This document shows, piece by piece, positions 41,944 through 50,252 of a stretch of DNA of 64,000 nucleotides. This stretch comes from Wylensekiella montiformis (GTDB taxonomy: Bacteria; Bacillota; Negativicutes; Selenomonadales; Selenomonadaceae). Numbering within the stretch: position 1 is the first letter of the stretch; every line of letters starts with the position of its first letter. The notes under the pieces were generated by a model. The model had not been told where the DNA came from. It was given only the letters and a program-made list of their open reading frames with translations, and made no database searches. The stretch is taken from contig NZ_VUNL01000002.1 in assembly GCF_009697385.1 (NCBI RefSeq), forward strand, positions 124,001-188,000, in the 5' to 3' direction. The position numbers were made by a program, and so were the translations under genes.

Positions 41944-42330
41944 TCACGACTCCGGGGGCTTCACCTGCTTCAGATTATCCTTTGTCAGCAGAGTAAACGA
42001 CGGATCCTGCACCGGCTCACTGTCTTCTTTCGAATCAGCCACCTGAGCTGCCAGATCCTCAGCATCAAGCTCCTCGGGACTTTTCGGGTTCGGCTCCTCT
42101 TCACCGATCAGATCCAAATTCTTATCAAACCCGACGAGATTCTTGGCTTCCAAAAGGAAAGAAACCACCCAAACCCCTGCACAGGTCACCAAAAACCCCA
42201 GCAAACTCCGGACCAATATGGTCATCAGTCTCACATCACTGATCAGTCCGGCGAGTGCAATGACCATCGCTGCAATAAATGCAAACACCAGCGACATTCC
42301 TAATTTAAACAAAACGGCTTCACCTGCCAT
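41944..42330 (-). CDS. Membrane protein of the chemotaxis/flagellar operon, 128 aa
   Basis: Two N-terminal membrane helices (GMSLVFAFIAAMVIALAGLI and SLLGFLVTCAGVWVVSFLL) are followed by an acidic, disordered tail of about 70 residues (DLIGEEEPNPKSPEELDAED and on). I recognise no family. The ATG at 42330 lacks an SD but lies 9 bp after the cheD stop; an in-frame TTG at 42312 has AGGTGA eight nt upstream and is a good alternative. It sits between cheD and fliA. Confidence 0.72.
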   Translation of the reverse strand: MAGEAVLFKLGMSLVFAFIAAMVIALAGLISDVRLMTILVRSLLGFLVTCAGVWVVSFLLEAKNLVGFDKNLDLIGEEEPNPKSPEELDAEDLAAQVADSKEDSEPVQDPSFTLLTKDNLKQVKPPES

Positions 42331-42339
42331 CGATTGGTA

Positions 42340-42825
42340 TCAAATCTCTTTTTCGCCCTTATCAATCGTCTTCACCTTGTAAACGCCCGTTTCCAGATCG
42401 ATCTGAACCGTGCGCCCGTAGGTGCCTCCCGTATCTTCGGCGATAAGCCGGATATTCATATCCTGCAGAATTTTTTTCGCCGCCTCAGCATTGCGGGCTC
42501 CCACACGCATAATATCCGTCGCATTGGCGAAGGCAAACATCTGCGCTCCACCAGCCATCTTTGCCACTAACCGGCTCCGCGATGCTCCCAAATCCAGCAC
42601 CTTCTGCAGCATCAGCGGCAGGCCAGTATCCGCGAATTTTGCCGGATTATCCGTTGGCCGCGCCTGAGTGCTGTCCGGAAGCATAATGTGAAGCAGCCCC
42701 CCTACTTTTGCCTGCGGGTCATAAAGCGAAATACCTATGCATGAGCCAAGGCCATAGCTGATAAGCGAAGCGGGAGCGCGCCCTACCTTATAGTCGGCCA
42801 TACCGACCCGGATAAGCTCTGCCAT
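42340..42825 (-). CDS. cheD: Chemoreceptor glutamine deamidase CheD
   Basis: Deamidates receptor glutamines and, in Firmicutes, forms a complex with CheC. The 161-aa length is typical. The papain-like catalytic set is visible: Cys in SYGLGSCIGISLYD, His in GGLLHIMLPDS and a following Thr (DTGLPLML). KMAGGAQMF and GGTYGRTVQID are also family hallmarks. The ATG at 42825 lies nine nt after GGGAG and just past the cheC stop (42827), so the genes are coupled. The longer in-frame reading to 42849 would overlap cheC. Confidence 0.95.
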   Translation of the reverse strand: MAELIRVGMADYKVGRAPASLISYGLGSCIGISLYDPQAKVGGLLHIMLPDSTQARPTDNPAKFADTGLPLMLQKVLDLGASRSRLVAKMAGGAQMFAFANATDIMRVGARNAEAAKKILQDMNIRLIAEDTGGTYGRTVQIDLETGVYKVKTIDKGEKEI

Positions 42826-42826
42826 A

Positions 42827-43441
42827 TCATTCAACTCCCACTGCGTCAATAATCGTACTCAAGGATCCCGGATCAGGCACCAGGAAAAATTGTCCGCTGA
42901 TTCCATCATCCTCAGAGAGGAATTCGGTTTCAATAACCAGCGCCTGATCCCCCATCTGCCCCAACTGAGCCAAAACCACATTCAAAATGGCACCGGCCAT
43001 ATCCATAGCCAAAGCAGGAATGGACGGCAGCATGGTAATCTTCGTAAAGGTAAAAAAGGCGTTGAGATACGCACCGGAAAGAATGTTGCCGATCTCCATC
43101 AGCGCAGACTGATCCATGGCATCCAGACTGGACGTCGAGCCATGCGGTTTTCCCATCAGGGTATCTACCAAATAGAATGCACTCTGCTGCGGCAAAAGAA
43201 ACAGGATATTGCTCGGTGCCTTGCCATAAACGCGCAGAAAAATCCCTACCACGACGGCATCCGGGCCGCCGACCAGATCCGGAACAGCATCCAGCGGAAC
43301 CAACGCGACTTTCGGCACATTCATATCAATGCGGCGGTTAATGACCTGCGACAGCGCCGTAGCGGAATTCCCGGCACCGACATTGCCGATCTCCCGCAAA
43401 GCATCCAGCTGAGCGGCGGAAAGGTTCAATTCATCTGTCAT
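42827..43441 (-). CDS. cheC: Chemotaxis protein CheC (CheY-P phosphatase/adaptation)
   Basis: A 204-aa CheC with both phosphatase motifs of the CheC/CheX/FliY family: ALREIGNVGAGNSATALS and ALMEIGNILSGAYLNAF (E-x3-N in each). The C-terminal part includes ALVIETEFLSEDDGISGQFF. It lowers CheY-P and binds CheD during adaptation. The start is the ATG at 43441, seven nt after GAGGAG. It sits between cheW and cheD in the usual Firmicute order. Confidence 0.95.
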   Translation of the reverse strand: MTDELNLSAAQLDALREIGNVGAGNSATALSQVINRRIDMNVPKVALVPLDAVPDLVGGPDAVVVGIFLRVYGKAPSNILFLLPQQSAFYLVDTLMGKPHGSTSSLDAMDQSALMEIGNILSGAYLNAFFTFTKITMLPSIPALAMDMAGAILNVVLAQLGQMGDQALVIETEFLSEDDGISGQFFLVPDPGSLSTIIDAVGVE

Positions 43442-43511
43442 AATCTGACTCCTCATGTTATATGAATGGGACGTACCGTGAAGCACGTCCCGTGTCCACA
43501 CGGCCGGATGT

Positions 43512-43979
43512 TTACTTTCCCTCTCCCGCCGTGCCGATAATCTCTTCCAGATTCAGCATGATGATGAGACGTCCGTCCACATTGCCGATGCCGCTTAAAA
43601 AGCGGGACCCGCTCTTATCATTCATCGCCTTTTTCGTATCGATCGGCTTGCTGTCAATCGTCAATACCTCCGTAACTGCATCAACGAGCATGCCAACATG
43701 CAGATCATCGATATTGACTGTGACGATCCGCGTATCATCCGTATACGGGGTCTCGGCCAAACCCAGCCGCTTTTTCAGGTCAATAACCGGCAAAACCGAT
43801 CCGCGGAGATTGATGACCCCCTTGATGAAGTCAGAAGAAAAAGGCACACGCGTGATATCGGTGAGATTGCGGATTTCCTGAACATTCAGGATGCTTACCC
43901 CATATTCTTCATCACGAAGCTTGAAGGCAACGACCTGACGTCCTTCATCCATCTCATTCATTTTATCTTCATTTGCCAT
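43512..43979 (-). CDS. cheW: Chemotaxis adaptor CheW
   Basis: Links receptors to CheA. The 155-aa SH3-like fold begins RQVVAFKLRDEEYGVSILNV and includes EIRNLTDITRVPFSSDFIKG, VINLRGSVLPVIDLKKRLGL and GMLVDAVTEVL. GAGGAGG lies shortly before the ATG. It sits 15 bp after cheA. Confidence 0.97.
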   Translation of the reverse strand: MANEDKMNEMDEGRQVVAFKLRDEEYGVSILNVQEIRNLTDITRVPFSSDFIKGVINLRGSVLPVIDLKKRLGLAETPYTDDTRIVTVNIDDLHVGMLVDAVTEVLTIDSKPIDTKKAMNDKSGSRFLSGIGNVDGRLIIMLNLEEIIGTAGEGK

Positions 43980-43994
43980 CCCAAAAACCTCCTC

Positions 43995-46055
43995 TTACTG
44001 CTGCATCATCGTAGCGACATCCAGAATCAGTGCCACACGTCCATCGCCCAGAACCGTTGCTCCGGAGAACATCTTCAGTCCGGCAAAAAGATTGCCCAGC
44101 GTCTTAATAACGATTTCCTGCTGTCCGATCAGATTATCCACAACGATACCAGCTTTCGCTTCGCCGGCATGGACCACAACGACAAAGATCTCATCCGAAT
44201 CCTTGACATGCGGAACCTGCAAGGTTTCCTCCATACGGATAATCGGAATGATTTCACCGCGAAGTACGATGACCTCTTTATTCCGGACGGTCTTGATATC
44301 CGTCGGCTGAATATTGATCGTGCTGTCGATCGAACCGAGCGGAATCGCATACATCTCTTCCTGAACTTTGACCAGCATAGCCTGAATGATAGCCAGCGTC
44401 AGAGGCAGCTTGATCTTGAATACCGAGCCTTCATCGATTTTCGTCTCAACATCCACATGGCCGGATAACGCTTCGATCTTGCTGCGGACTACATCCATGC
44501 CGACGCCGCGTCCGGAAATATCCGTGATCTTATCCGCCGTAGAAAAGCCCGGCAGGAAGATCAGGCGGACTGCATCGGCATCGTCCATCTTCTCGGCATC
44601 TTCCTGACTGATCATGCCTTTCTCCACGGCTTTGCGGCGAATGACATCCGCATTGATCCCCGCGCCGTCATCCGTCACCATGATGACGACGTTGTTGCCC
44701 TCATGGCGGGCAATCAGACCGACCTCACCCGTACGAGGCTTGCCTTTTGCCTCGCGTTCGTCCGGATGCTCGACACCGTGATCCAGAGAATTGCGGAGCA
44801 GGTGCATGATCGGATCGCCGATCTCGTCGATGACCGTACGGTCCAGCTCTGTTTCCTCACCTTCAATGGTCAGGTTAATCTCTTTATTGAGTTCCTTCGA
44901 GACATCGCGCACCATACGCGGGAAGCGGTTGAATACCGCGCTGACCGGCACCATGCGGACTTTCATGACGATATTTTGCAGGTCCGTCGTAACGCGGTCC
45001 ATCTGTTCCAGCGTCTCAGTGAGTTCGGCCAGGCGATGCGTCTGACCGATCTGTTCCAGACGAACCTTATTGATGACCAGCTCGCCCATCAGATTCATAA
45101 GCGTATCCAGCTTTTCGATATCGACACGGACAGACTGGCTGGCATGATGCTGCTTCTTGGCCGGCGCTGCCTTTGCCGCAGATTTTGCCGCAGGCTTGGC
45201 TGCAGGTTTGGCTGCAGCTGCGGGGGCCGTCTTCGGCGCCGCTTTTTCTTCTTTTTTAGGCTGTGCAGCCGGCTCCGGTGCAGCGGACTTCGCATCAGGA
45301 TCTACGATCTCCGTCTCTATCTTTTCAATCTCGGAAATACTGTTCAGCGCGTCTTCCACCGCTTTCGCATCAGACGCGGTAATGACCAGTACATCAAAAG
45401 AATGGTCAAATTTTTCCTGTTCCAGATCCTCAGCCGACGGCACTGATTTAATGACATCCCCCAGCTCATCGAGTGCGTTCATGACCATATACGAACGAGC
45501 GGACTTAAGCAGACAGGTATCCGCCAGCGTAACGCGCACATGGATGCCGAGCAGGCCGCCCTCCTTTGCCTGATGGAGCACATCGCGGTCCACATCCGTC
45601 AGTTCTATGCCGGCAGGAGCAGGTTCCCCAGCAGACTGTTCCTGCTTGGCTGGCGAAGCGGCGGAAACGGGCTCCCCTTTGGAAATGGCACTCAGCTTGG
45701 CCACAAGATCCGTTACATCCACAACATCTTCCGATTCACCATCGCCAACGCTGTTAATCATCTGTTCCAACGAATCCAGACATTTAAACAAGGTATCAAT
45801 GATATCTTCATTGAGCTTCAGCTGTTCTTTGCGAATTAAATCGAGAACATCCTCCATCTCATGCGTCAGTTCTGCAATCTTATTGTAGCCCATCGTCGCC
45901 GACATACCCTTCAGCGTATGCGCATTGCGGAAAATCTCATTGACGACCGATACGTCTTCGGAATTCTCTTCCAAACTCAGAAGGCCCTCATTCAGGGACT
46001 GCAGATGTTCGTGCGATTCATCCAAAAACATATCCATATACTGATTCGTATCCAT
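43995..46055 (-). CDS. cheA: Chemotaxis histidine kinase CheA
   Basis: A 686-aa kinase. The HPt domain holds phospho-His 46 in NEIFRNAHTLKGMSATMG. A P2 region follows (residues about 160-245), then a long low-complexity linker of Ala, Lys and Pro (KPAAKPAAKSAAKAAPAKK, about 250-300), the dimerisation domain (SVRVDIEKLDTLMNLMGELV), a HATPase domain with HLLRNSLDHGVEHPDE, VTDDGAGINADVI and DISGRGVGMDVVRSKIE, and a CheW-like C-terminus. All N- and G-box residues are present. Start ATG with GGGGG SD. It phosphorylates CheY (55887-56249) and CheB. Confidence 0.97.
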   Translation of the reverse strand: MDTNQYMDMFLDESHEHLQSLNEGLLSLEENSEDVSVVNEIFRNAHTLKGMSATMGYNKIAELTHEMEDVLDLIRKEQLKLNEDIIDTLFKCLDSLEQMINSVGDGESEDVVDVTDLVAKLSAISKGEPVSAASPAKQEQSAGEPAPAGIELTDVDRDVLHQAKEGGLLGIHVRVTLADTCLLKSARSYMVMNALDELGDVIKSVPSAEDLEQEKFDHSFDVLVITASDAKAVEDALNSISEIEKIETEIVDPDAKSAAPEPAAQPKKEEKAAPKTAPAAAAKPAAKPAAKSAAKAAPAKKQHHASQSVRVDIEKLDTLMNLMGELVINKVRLEQIGQTHRLAELTETLEQMDRVTTDLQNIVMKVRMVPVSAVFNRFPRMVRDVSKELNKEINLTIEGEETELDRTVIDEIGDPIMHLLRNSLDHGVEHPDEREAKGKPRTGEVGLIARHEGNNVVIMVTDDGAGINADVIRRKAVEKGMISQEDAEKMDDADAVRLIFLPGFSTADKITDISGRGVGMDVVRSKIEALSGHVDVETKIDEGSVFKIKLPLTLAIIQAMLVKVQEEMYAIPLGSIDSTINIQPTDIKTVRNKEVIVLRGEIIPIIRMEETLQVPHVKDSDEIFVVVVHAGEAKAGIVVDNLIGQQEIVIKTLGNLFAGLKMFSGATVLGDGRVALILDVATMMQQ

Positions 46056-46077
46056 GCGTATTCCCCCTATATCCTTT

Positions 46078-47277
46078 CTATCTCCTTACCGCTTTGACAA
46101 TCGCCCGGGCAATGTCCTGAACAGGACAAACTTCGTCAGCCAATCCAGCCTCTACGACGACTTTCGGCATGCCATAAACCACGCAGGTCGCTTCATCCTG
46201 AGCAATACTATACCCACCGGCCGCCTTGATTTTTTTCATTCCTTCGCAGCCATCGCTTCCCATACCGGTCATGATGACGGCGACCAACTGCCTTCCCAGC
46301 GATGCAACCGAATCATACATCACATTGACCGCAGGGCGATGATTGCCGACCGGAGGATCCTGTCCGAGACAAATATACATTGACGTCTGCCGAGCTTCAA
46401 CTCTCAGATGATAACCGCCGGGCGCGATATATACATGACCCGGCCGAATGAGTTCTCCGTCCTCCGCCTCCTTGACCGCAATCCGGGAAATGGAGTTCAG
46501 CCGGTCGGCCAGTGCCTTGGTAAAGCCAGCCGGCATGTGCTGAACCACCACGACGCCGCACGGAAGATCGGCCGGCAGCTGCACAATGACACGCTGCAGG
46601 GCCTGCGGCCCGCCGGTAGAAGTACCGACTGCAACCAGACGACAGCCGGCCGGCCGCGTTTCTGAGCCCGCTGCCGGTATGATATTCAGCTTATTCATCC
46701 CGTCCGGCAAAGGACTTCGTTTTTTCAGCAGCGGATTTTCCCGTCTGGCCAGCCGTACCGCATGAGCTGAAGTCGGCTCTTTGGAAGTTGTTGGCGGCCG
46801 CAGCCCATGGCGCGTTGAAAGTTCAATCCGCTTTTTCACCGGCAAAGCAGCAGGCGGCTCCTTTGCCATCACAATCGGCTGCACATGCGCACGCGCCGCG
46901 TTGCGGCATTTACTCAGGATCTCCTCCTCAATCGTATCGATGCTGGAGATCGATCCGCCGGCCTTACTGATGAAATCCACTGCGCCAAGACTCAGCGCCT
47001 GTATCGTCGCTTCCGTCCCTTCCTGCGTCAAGCTGCTCAGCATAACGACGGGAAGCGGACATTCCTTCATGATGACGGCCAACGCATCCAGTCCGTTCAT
47101 CACAGGCATGTTGACGTCCATGGTCATCAGATCCGGTCTCTGTTCCTTGACTTTGCTGATCGCATCCCTGCCATTGAGCGCCGTTCCCACCAGCTCAAAA
47201 TCCGGCTGCCGGCTGAACAAGTCCCCCAATACTTTTCGCATAAATGCCGAATCGTCAGCGACCAAGACACGAATCAT
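46078..47277 (-). CDS. cheB: Chemotaxis response regulator protein-glutamate methylesterase CheB
   Basis: Removes methyl groups from receptors during adaptation. The 399-aa product has an N-terminal receiver (MIRVLVADDSAFMRK, phospho-Asp 54 in MTMDVNMPVMNG, LSSLTQEG, SKAGG) and a C-terminal esterase with the catalytic Ser in VAVGTSTGGPQAL, His in VVQHMPAGFTKALADRL and Asp in MTGMGSDGCEGMK. The linker of about 60 residues is basic. The ATG at 47277 has GAGGTG six nt upstream. No cheR methyltransferase gene is in the window. Confidence 0.96.
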   Translation of the reverse strand: MIRVLVADDSAFMRKVLGDLFSRQPDFELVGTALNGRDAISKVKEQRPDLMTMDVNMPVMNGLDALAVIMKECPLPVVMLSSLTQEGTEATIQALSLGAVDFISKAGGSISSIDTIEEEILSKCRNAARAHVQPIVMAKEPPAALPVKKRIELSTRHGLRPPTTSKEPTSAHAVRLARRENPLLKKRSPLPDGMNKLNIIPAAGSETRPAGCRLVAVGTSTGGPQALQRVIVQLPADLPCGVVVVQHMPAGFTKALADRLNSISRIAVKEAEDGELIRPGHVYIAPGGYHLRVEARQTSMYICLGQDPPVGNHRPAVNVMYDSVASLGRQLVAVIMTGMGSDGCEGMKKIKAAGGYSIAQDEATCVVYGMPKVVVEAGLADEVCPVQDIARAIVKAVRR

Positions 47278-47323
47278 CTCGTTCACCTCGTTCACACAGT
47301 CCTTCTGCATGCTGCTTCAGGCT

Positions 47324-48007
47324 TCAATGAATAATCCCTCTGGCAATCCGCGTCCGCTGTACGCCAAACAAATAGCGGACAATCTTGTTGCTGATTGCGC
47401 GGGAAAGATGCTGAAAGGATGCGCCGACATGATATACCGCAACGCCGTCTTCCCTGTCAATCCGGGTACAACGGGCGATCTGGCACATCAGCTCGCCGGC
47501 CTCGATGTCGGGAATAGCACTCAACTCGACGGCAGCTTTCGAACCGATTTTCACCGCATGATCCAGCACGAAGCAGATCCCGTTGCCGCTGAGATCCACC
47601 ATACGGGTGGAAATCGGCTCCATTATGGTACCTTCCTCGTCAACCAGACGCACACAGACAGGCAGGTTCAGCTGAATTCGCACAAACTCCCTGTTCTGAT
47701 GGCGCTCGACTTCCTGCGGTCTGGAAATATACCAGACCGGTATCTGATTGTCGCTGCTGCCAGCGCCATAGAATTCCGAAAAAAAGCGATAACGGCACTG
47801 CTCACCGACAGCCAGCGCATACAAGCGCTCGCCCCTCCGGGGGATAACCGGAATCCGCTTGCTGTCCATGGGCATTGCCACGATCAGACGGTCATCCGTC
47901 ATATCCTCAATCCGGCTCGCATACCGCACGTCGCTGTCTTCCACAAAAAACTCCACGCGCTGACCGATCCTTAAAACTTTCCCTGCTTTAATTAATTCGC
48001 CCGCCAT
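47324..48007 (-). CDS. PilZ-domain flagellar brake protein (YcgR-like)
   Basis: A 227-aa c-di-GMP effector. The N-terminal YcgR-type barrel (LRIGQRVEFFVEDSDVRYAS, about residues 1-95) is followed by a PilZ domain with the RxxxR motif in HQNREFVRIQLNLP and the D-x-S-x-x-G motif in MVDLSGNGICFVLD, both needed to bind c-di-GMP. Its place after flhG within the motility block supports a role in slowing the motor or controlling flagellar output. The ATG at 48007 lies nine nt after GGAGG. Confidence 0.92.
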   Translation of the reverse strand: MAGELIKAGKVLRIGQRVEFFVEDSDVRYASRIEDMTDDRLIVAMPMDSKRIPVIPRRGERLYALAVGEQCRYRFFSEFYGAGSSDNQIPVWYISRPQEVERHQNREFVRIQLNLPVCVRLVDEEGTIMEPISTRMVDLSGNGICFVLDHAVKIGSKAAVELSAIPDIEAGELMCQIARCTRIDREDGVAVYHVGASFQHLSRAISNKIVRYLFGVQRTRIARGIIH

Positions 48008-48025
48008 ATAAAAGTTCCTCCACGT

Positions 48026-48916
48026 TTAACGCGCAAAATTAAAAATTTGTCGCAAAAAACCTCTCCATCCCCTCGTCACAGTCATAGGCCGATCATAGAG
48101 CAAAGAGGCGGCCATCGCCTGAATGCAGCGGGAGGCCGTCCCGCCGGGACTGGCGACCAAAAACGGAATCTGACGGCGCACAGCCTGCATGACGGACCGA
48201 TCCTCAAAGACATAGCCGAGACAGTCAATGTTCATGTGAAGGAATCGCTCTGAGGTCTGCTGAAGCTTCGCTGCGACGTCACGGCTCTCCGATTCATCAT
48301 AAACGCGATTGATCACCAGACGGATTGCCTGCCGGGAGGCATACATACTGTATGCTTTCATGACGGCATACGCATCCGTAAGCGCAGTCGGCTCCGGCGT
48401 CGTAACCAGCAGCACCTCATCCGCTGCCAGAACAAAATCCATGACATTTCGCCCAAGCCCTGCACCAGTATCAATGAGGATCACGTCCGCCATCTCCCCG
48501 CAGTCCGCCAGCTTCTGCATGAGACACTGACGCTCCGCTGCCGTGAAGTCGACGGCCTTTTCAATGCCTGATCCCCCTGAAATATACGTCACGCCATAAG
48601 GCCCCTGAATGAGGACATCCTTCAGCGAGGTCCCCTCATCCAGCAGGTGAAGCAGATGTTTTCCCGACCTTGTACCCAAAACCACATCGACATTTGCCAT
48701 GCCAAGGTCGGCATCGATTACCAGAACGCGCTGGCCAGCCATCCCCATGGCAATGGCCAGATTAACGGTCAGGTTCGTCTTGCCGACGCCGCCCTTCCCG
48801 CTGGTAATAGCCAGCACTCTTGCCTCGCCGCTGGAAGCAGGCGGATTCCATCGCCCTGCTTCATACTCCGTTTTTCCGCCAACCAGCTGGCGTAATCGTT
48901 GCGCCTGATCTCCCAT
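48026..48916 (-). CDS. flhG: MinD-like ATPase FlhG (flagellar number regulator)
   Basis: A 296-aa ParA/MinD-family ATPase. The deviant Walker A is ITSGKGGVGKTNLTVNLA, followed by VLVIDADLGMANVDVVLG, LIDTGAGLGRNVMDFVLAAD and VTTPEPTALTDAYAVMKA, with a C-terminal amphipathic end typical of membrane targeting. It limits flagellar number by stimulating FlhF GTPase activity and binding C-ring components. It starts 1 nt after the flhF stop, so they are co-translated. Confidence 0.95.
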   Translation of the reverse strand: MGDQAQRLRQLVGGKTEYEAGRWNPPASSGEARVLAITSGKGGVGKTNLTVNLAIAMGMAGQRVLVIDADLGMANVDVVLGTRSGKHLLHLLDEGTSLKDVLIQGPYGVTYISGGSGIEKAVDFTAAERQCLMQKLADCGEMADVILIDTGAGLGRNVMDFVLAADEVLLVTTPEPTALTDAYAVMKAYSMYASRQAIRLVINRVYDESESRDVAAKLQQTSERFLHMNIDCLGYVFEDRSVMQAVRRQIPFLVASPGGTASRCIQAMAASLLYDRPMTVTRGWRGFLRQIFNFAR

Positions 48917-48917
48917 G

Positions 48918-50252
48918 TCATTCCCTCAGCAGAAGCTGTGCCAAATGTTTCGATGTTGCCGGCTCAATATCATCAGGGACGCTCTGCCCATTCGTCAGAA
49001 AGGATAATGCGATCTCCCTTTTTGCCAACAAATTGAGAATTAAGCCGACACTGCTCGTTTCATCCGTTTTGGTGAAAATCACACAATCCGGGCGGCAGAC
49101 CGAAAATTTATCCAGAATATCCGAGGCATCCCGGCCCTTTGTCGTCGCACTCATCACCAGATGGCGCTCAATATGCGGATGGACAGCCAAAAAATCCTGC
49201 AGCTCCTTCATCTGATATTCATTGTGCTGACTGCGGCCGGCCGTATCGATAAGAATCAAATCTTTATCGCGATGTTTGTGGATCGCCACCTTGAGTTCAT
49301 CCGGAGAATAGACAATTTCCAGCGGCAGGCCGATAATATCCGAATAGGTCTTTAGCTGTTCTACCGCCGAAATTCGATACGTATCCGCGGTAATCAATGC
49401 GGCCCGAACATGCTGCTCCAAAACAAAGCGCGCTGCAATCTTTGCCAGTGTCGTCGTCTTTCCCACGCCGGTAGCACCGATGAGTGCCACAATCCGCGGG
49501 CGGCCCTGACCCAGCTGTATCCCCTTGGAAAAATGAACGGTCTGTCCGAGATATGCCGCCAGCACGTCGACTGCCTTCCCGTCCAGACTATCGAGCAGGG
49601 TATCTCCTGCCGGCATTTTCGCCGCCATGTCCTTGAGAATTTCTTCATCGACTTCCTGCCGGCGCAGTGCCTCCTGAATCGATACCTCCCCCTGTGTCTG
49701 CTCCCGGCTCATAACCTGAGCCAGCAGGGTTTTCATCTGCGCCAGTTCCTCTTCCAGCTGCTGGATCTTTTCCGTATCTTCCGGACGAGAGGATGCCGCC
49801 TCTTTCTGACGGTTCATTTCCCGTTCATCTCCCCTCTGATTCTTCGGTGCATATTCGGTTTTGGGGCCTGTCGGAAGCGGCGGAGCCGCAGATGGGGACT
49901 GCGTCTCTGCCATATGTACACCCGTTTCGGTTCCATTCGTCTTGTACCGGGACAGAACCTGATTGGGAAGAACCGGCGCGGCCGGAGAAACGATATCCAG
50001 ACGTCCGCCGGACGGCCGCCCCGCATGGTCGGTCCGCCCGGTCCGTGCTTGTACACGCTGCTTTTTCACCGTTTTGGTATCCTGATCTTCAATGGCCGCC
50101 GTTACTTCCACGACTTCACGGCTGTGATACCCGAGAAAGCCGCCTTCACGATACTTTTTGGTATGCAGGATAACTGCGTCGCTGCCCAGTTCTTCTTTCA
50201 CCTGCTGCATAGCTTCCTTCATGGTCGGAGCCTTGACTACTTTAATCTGCAC
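48918..50252 (-). CDS. flhF: SRP-family GTPase FlhF
   Basis: A 444-aa GTPase that sets flagellar position. The B domain (residues about 1-160, starting MQIKVVKAPTMKEAMQQV) is low-complexity after residue 70. The N and G domains contain GATGVGKTTTLAKIAARF (G1), ADTYRISAVEQLKTYSDI, ILIDTAGRSQHN (G3) and IFTKTDETSSVG (G4). The start is GTG at 50252, immediately after the flhA stop, with only a weak GGGGTGG-type SD, so translation probably depends on flhA. Confidence 0.95.
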   Translation of the reverse strand: MQIKVVKAPTMKEAMQQVKEELGSDAVILHTKKYREGGFLGYHSREVVEVTAAIEDQDTKTVKKQRVQARTGRTDHAGRPSGGRLDIVSPAAPVLPNQVLSRYKTNGTETGVHMAETQSPSAAPPLPTGPKTEYAPKNQRGDEREMNRQKEAASSRPEDTEKIQQLEEELAQMKTLLAQVMSREQTQGEVSIQEALRRQEVDEEILKDMAAKMPAGDTLLDSLDGKAVDVLAAYLGQTVHFSKGIQLGQGRPRIVALIGATGVGKTTTLAKIAARFVLEQHVRAALITADTYRISAVEQLKTYSDIIGLPLEIVYSPDELKVAIHKHRDKDLILIDTAGRSQHNEYQMKELQDFLAVHPHIERHLVMSATTKGRDASDILDKFSVCRPDCVIFTKTDETSSVGLILNLLAKREIALSFLTNGQSVPDDIEPATSKHLAQLLLRE

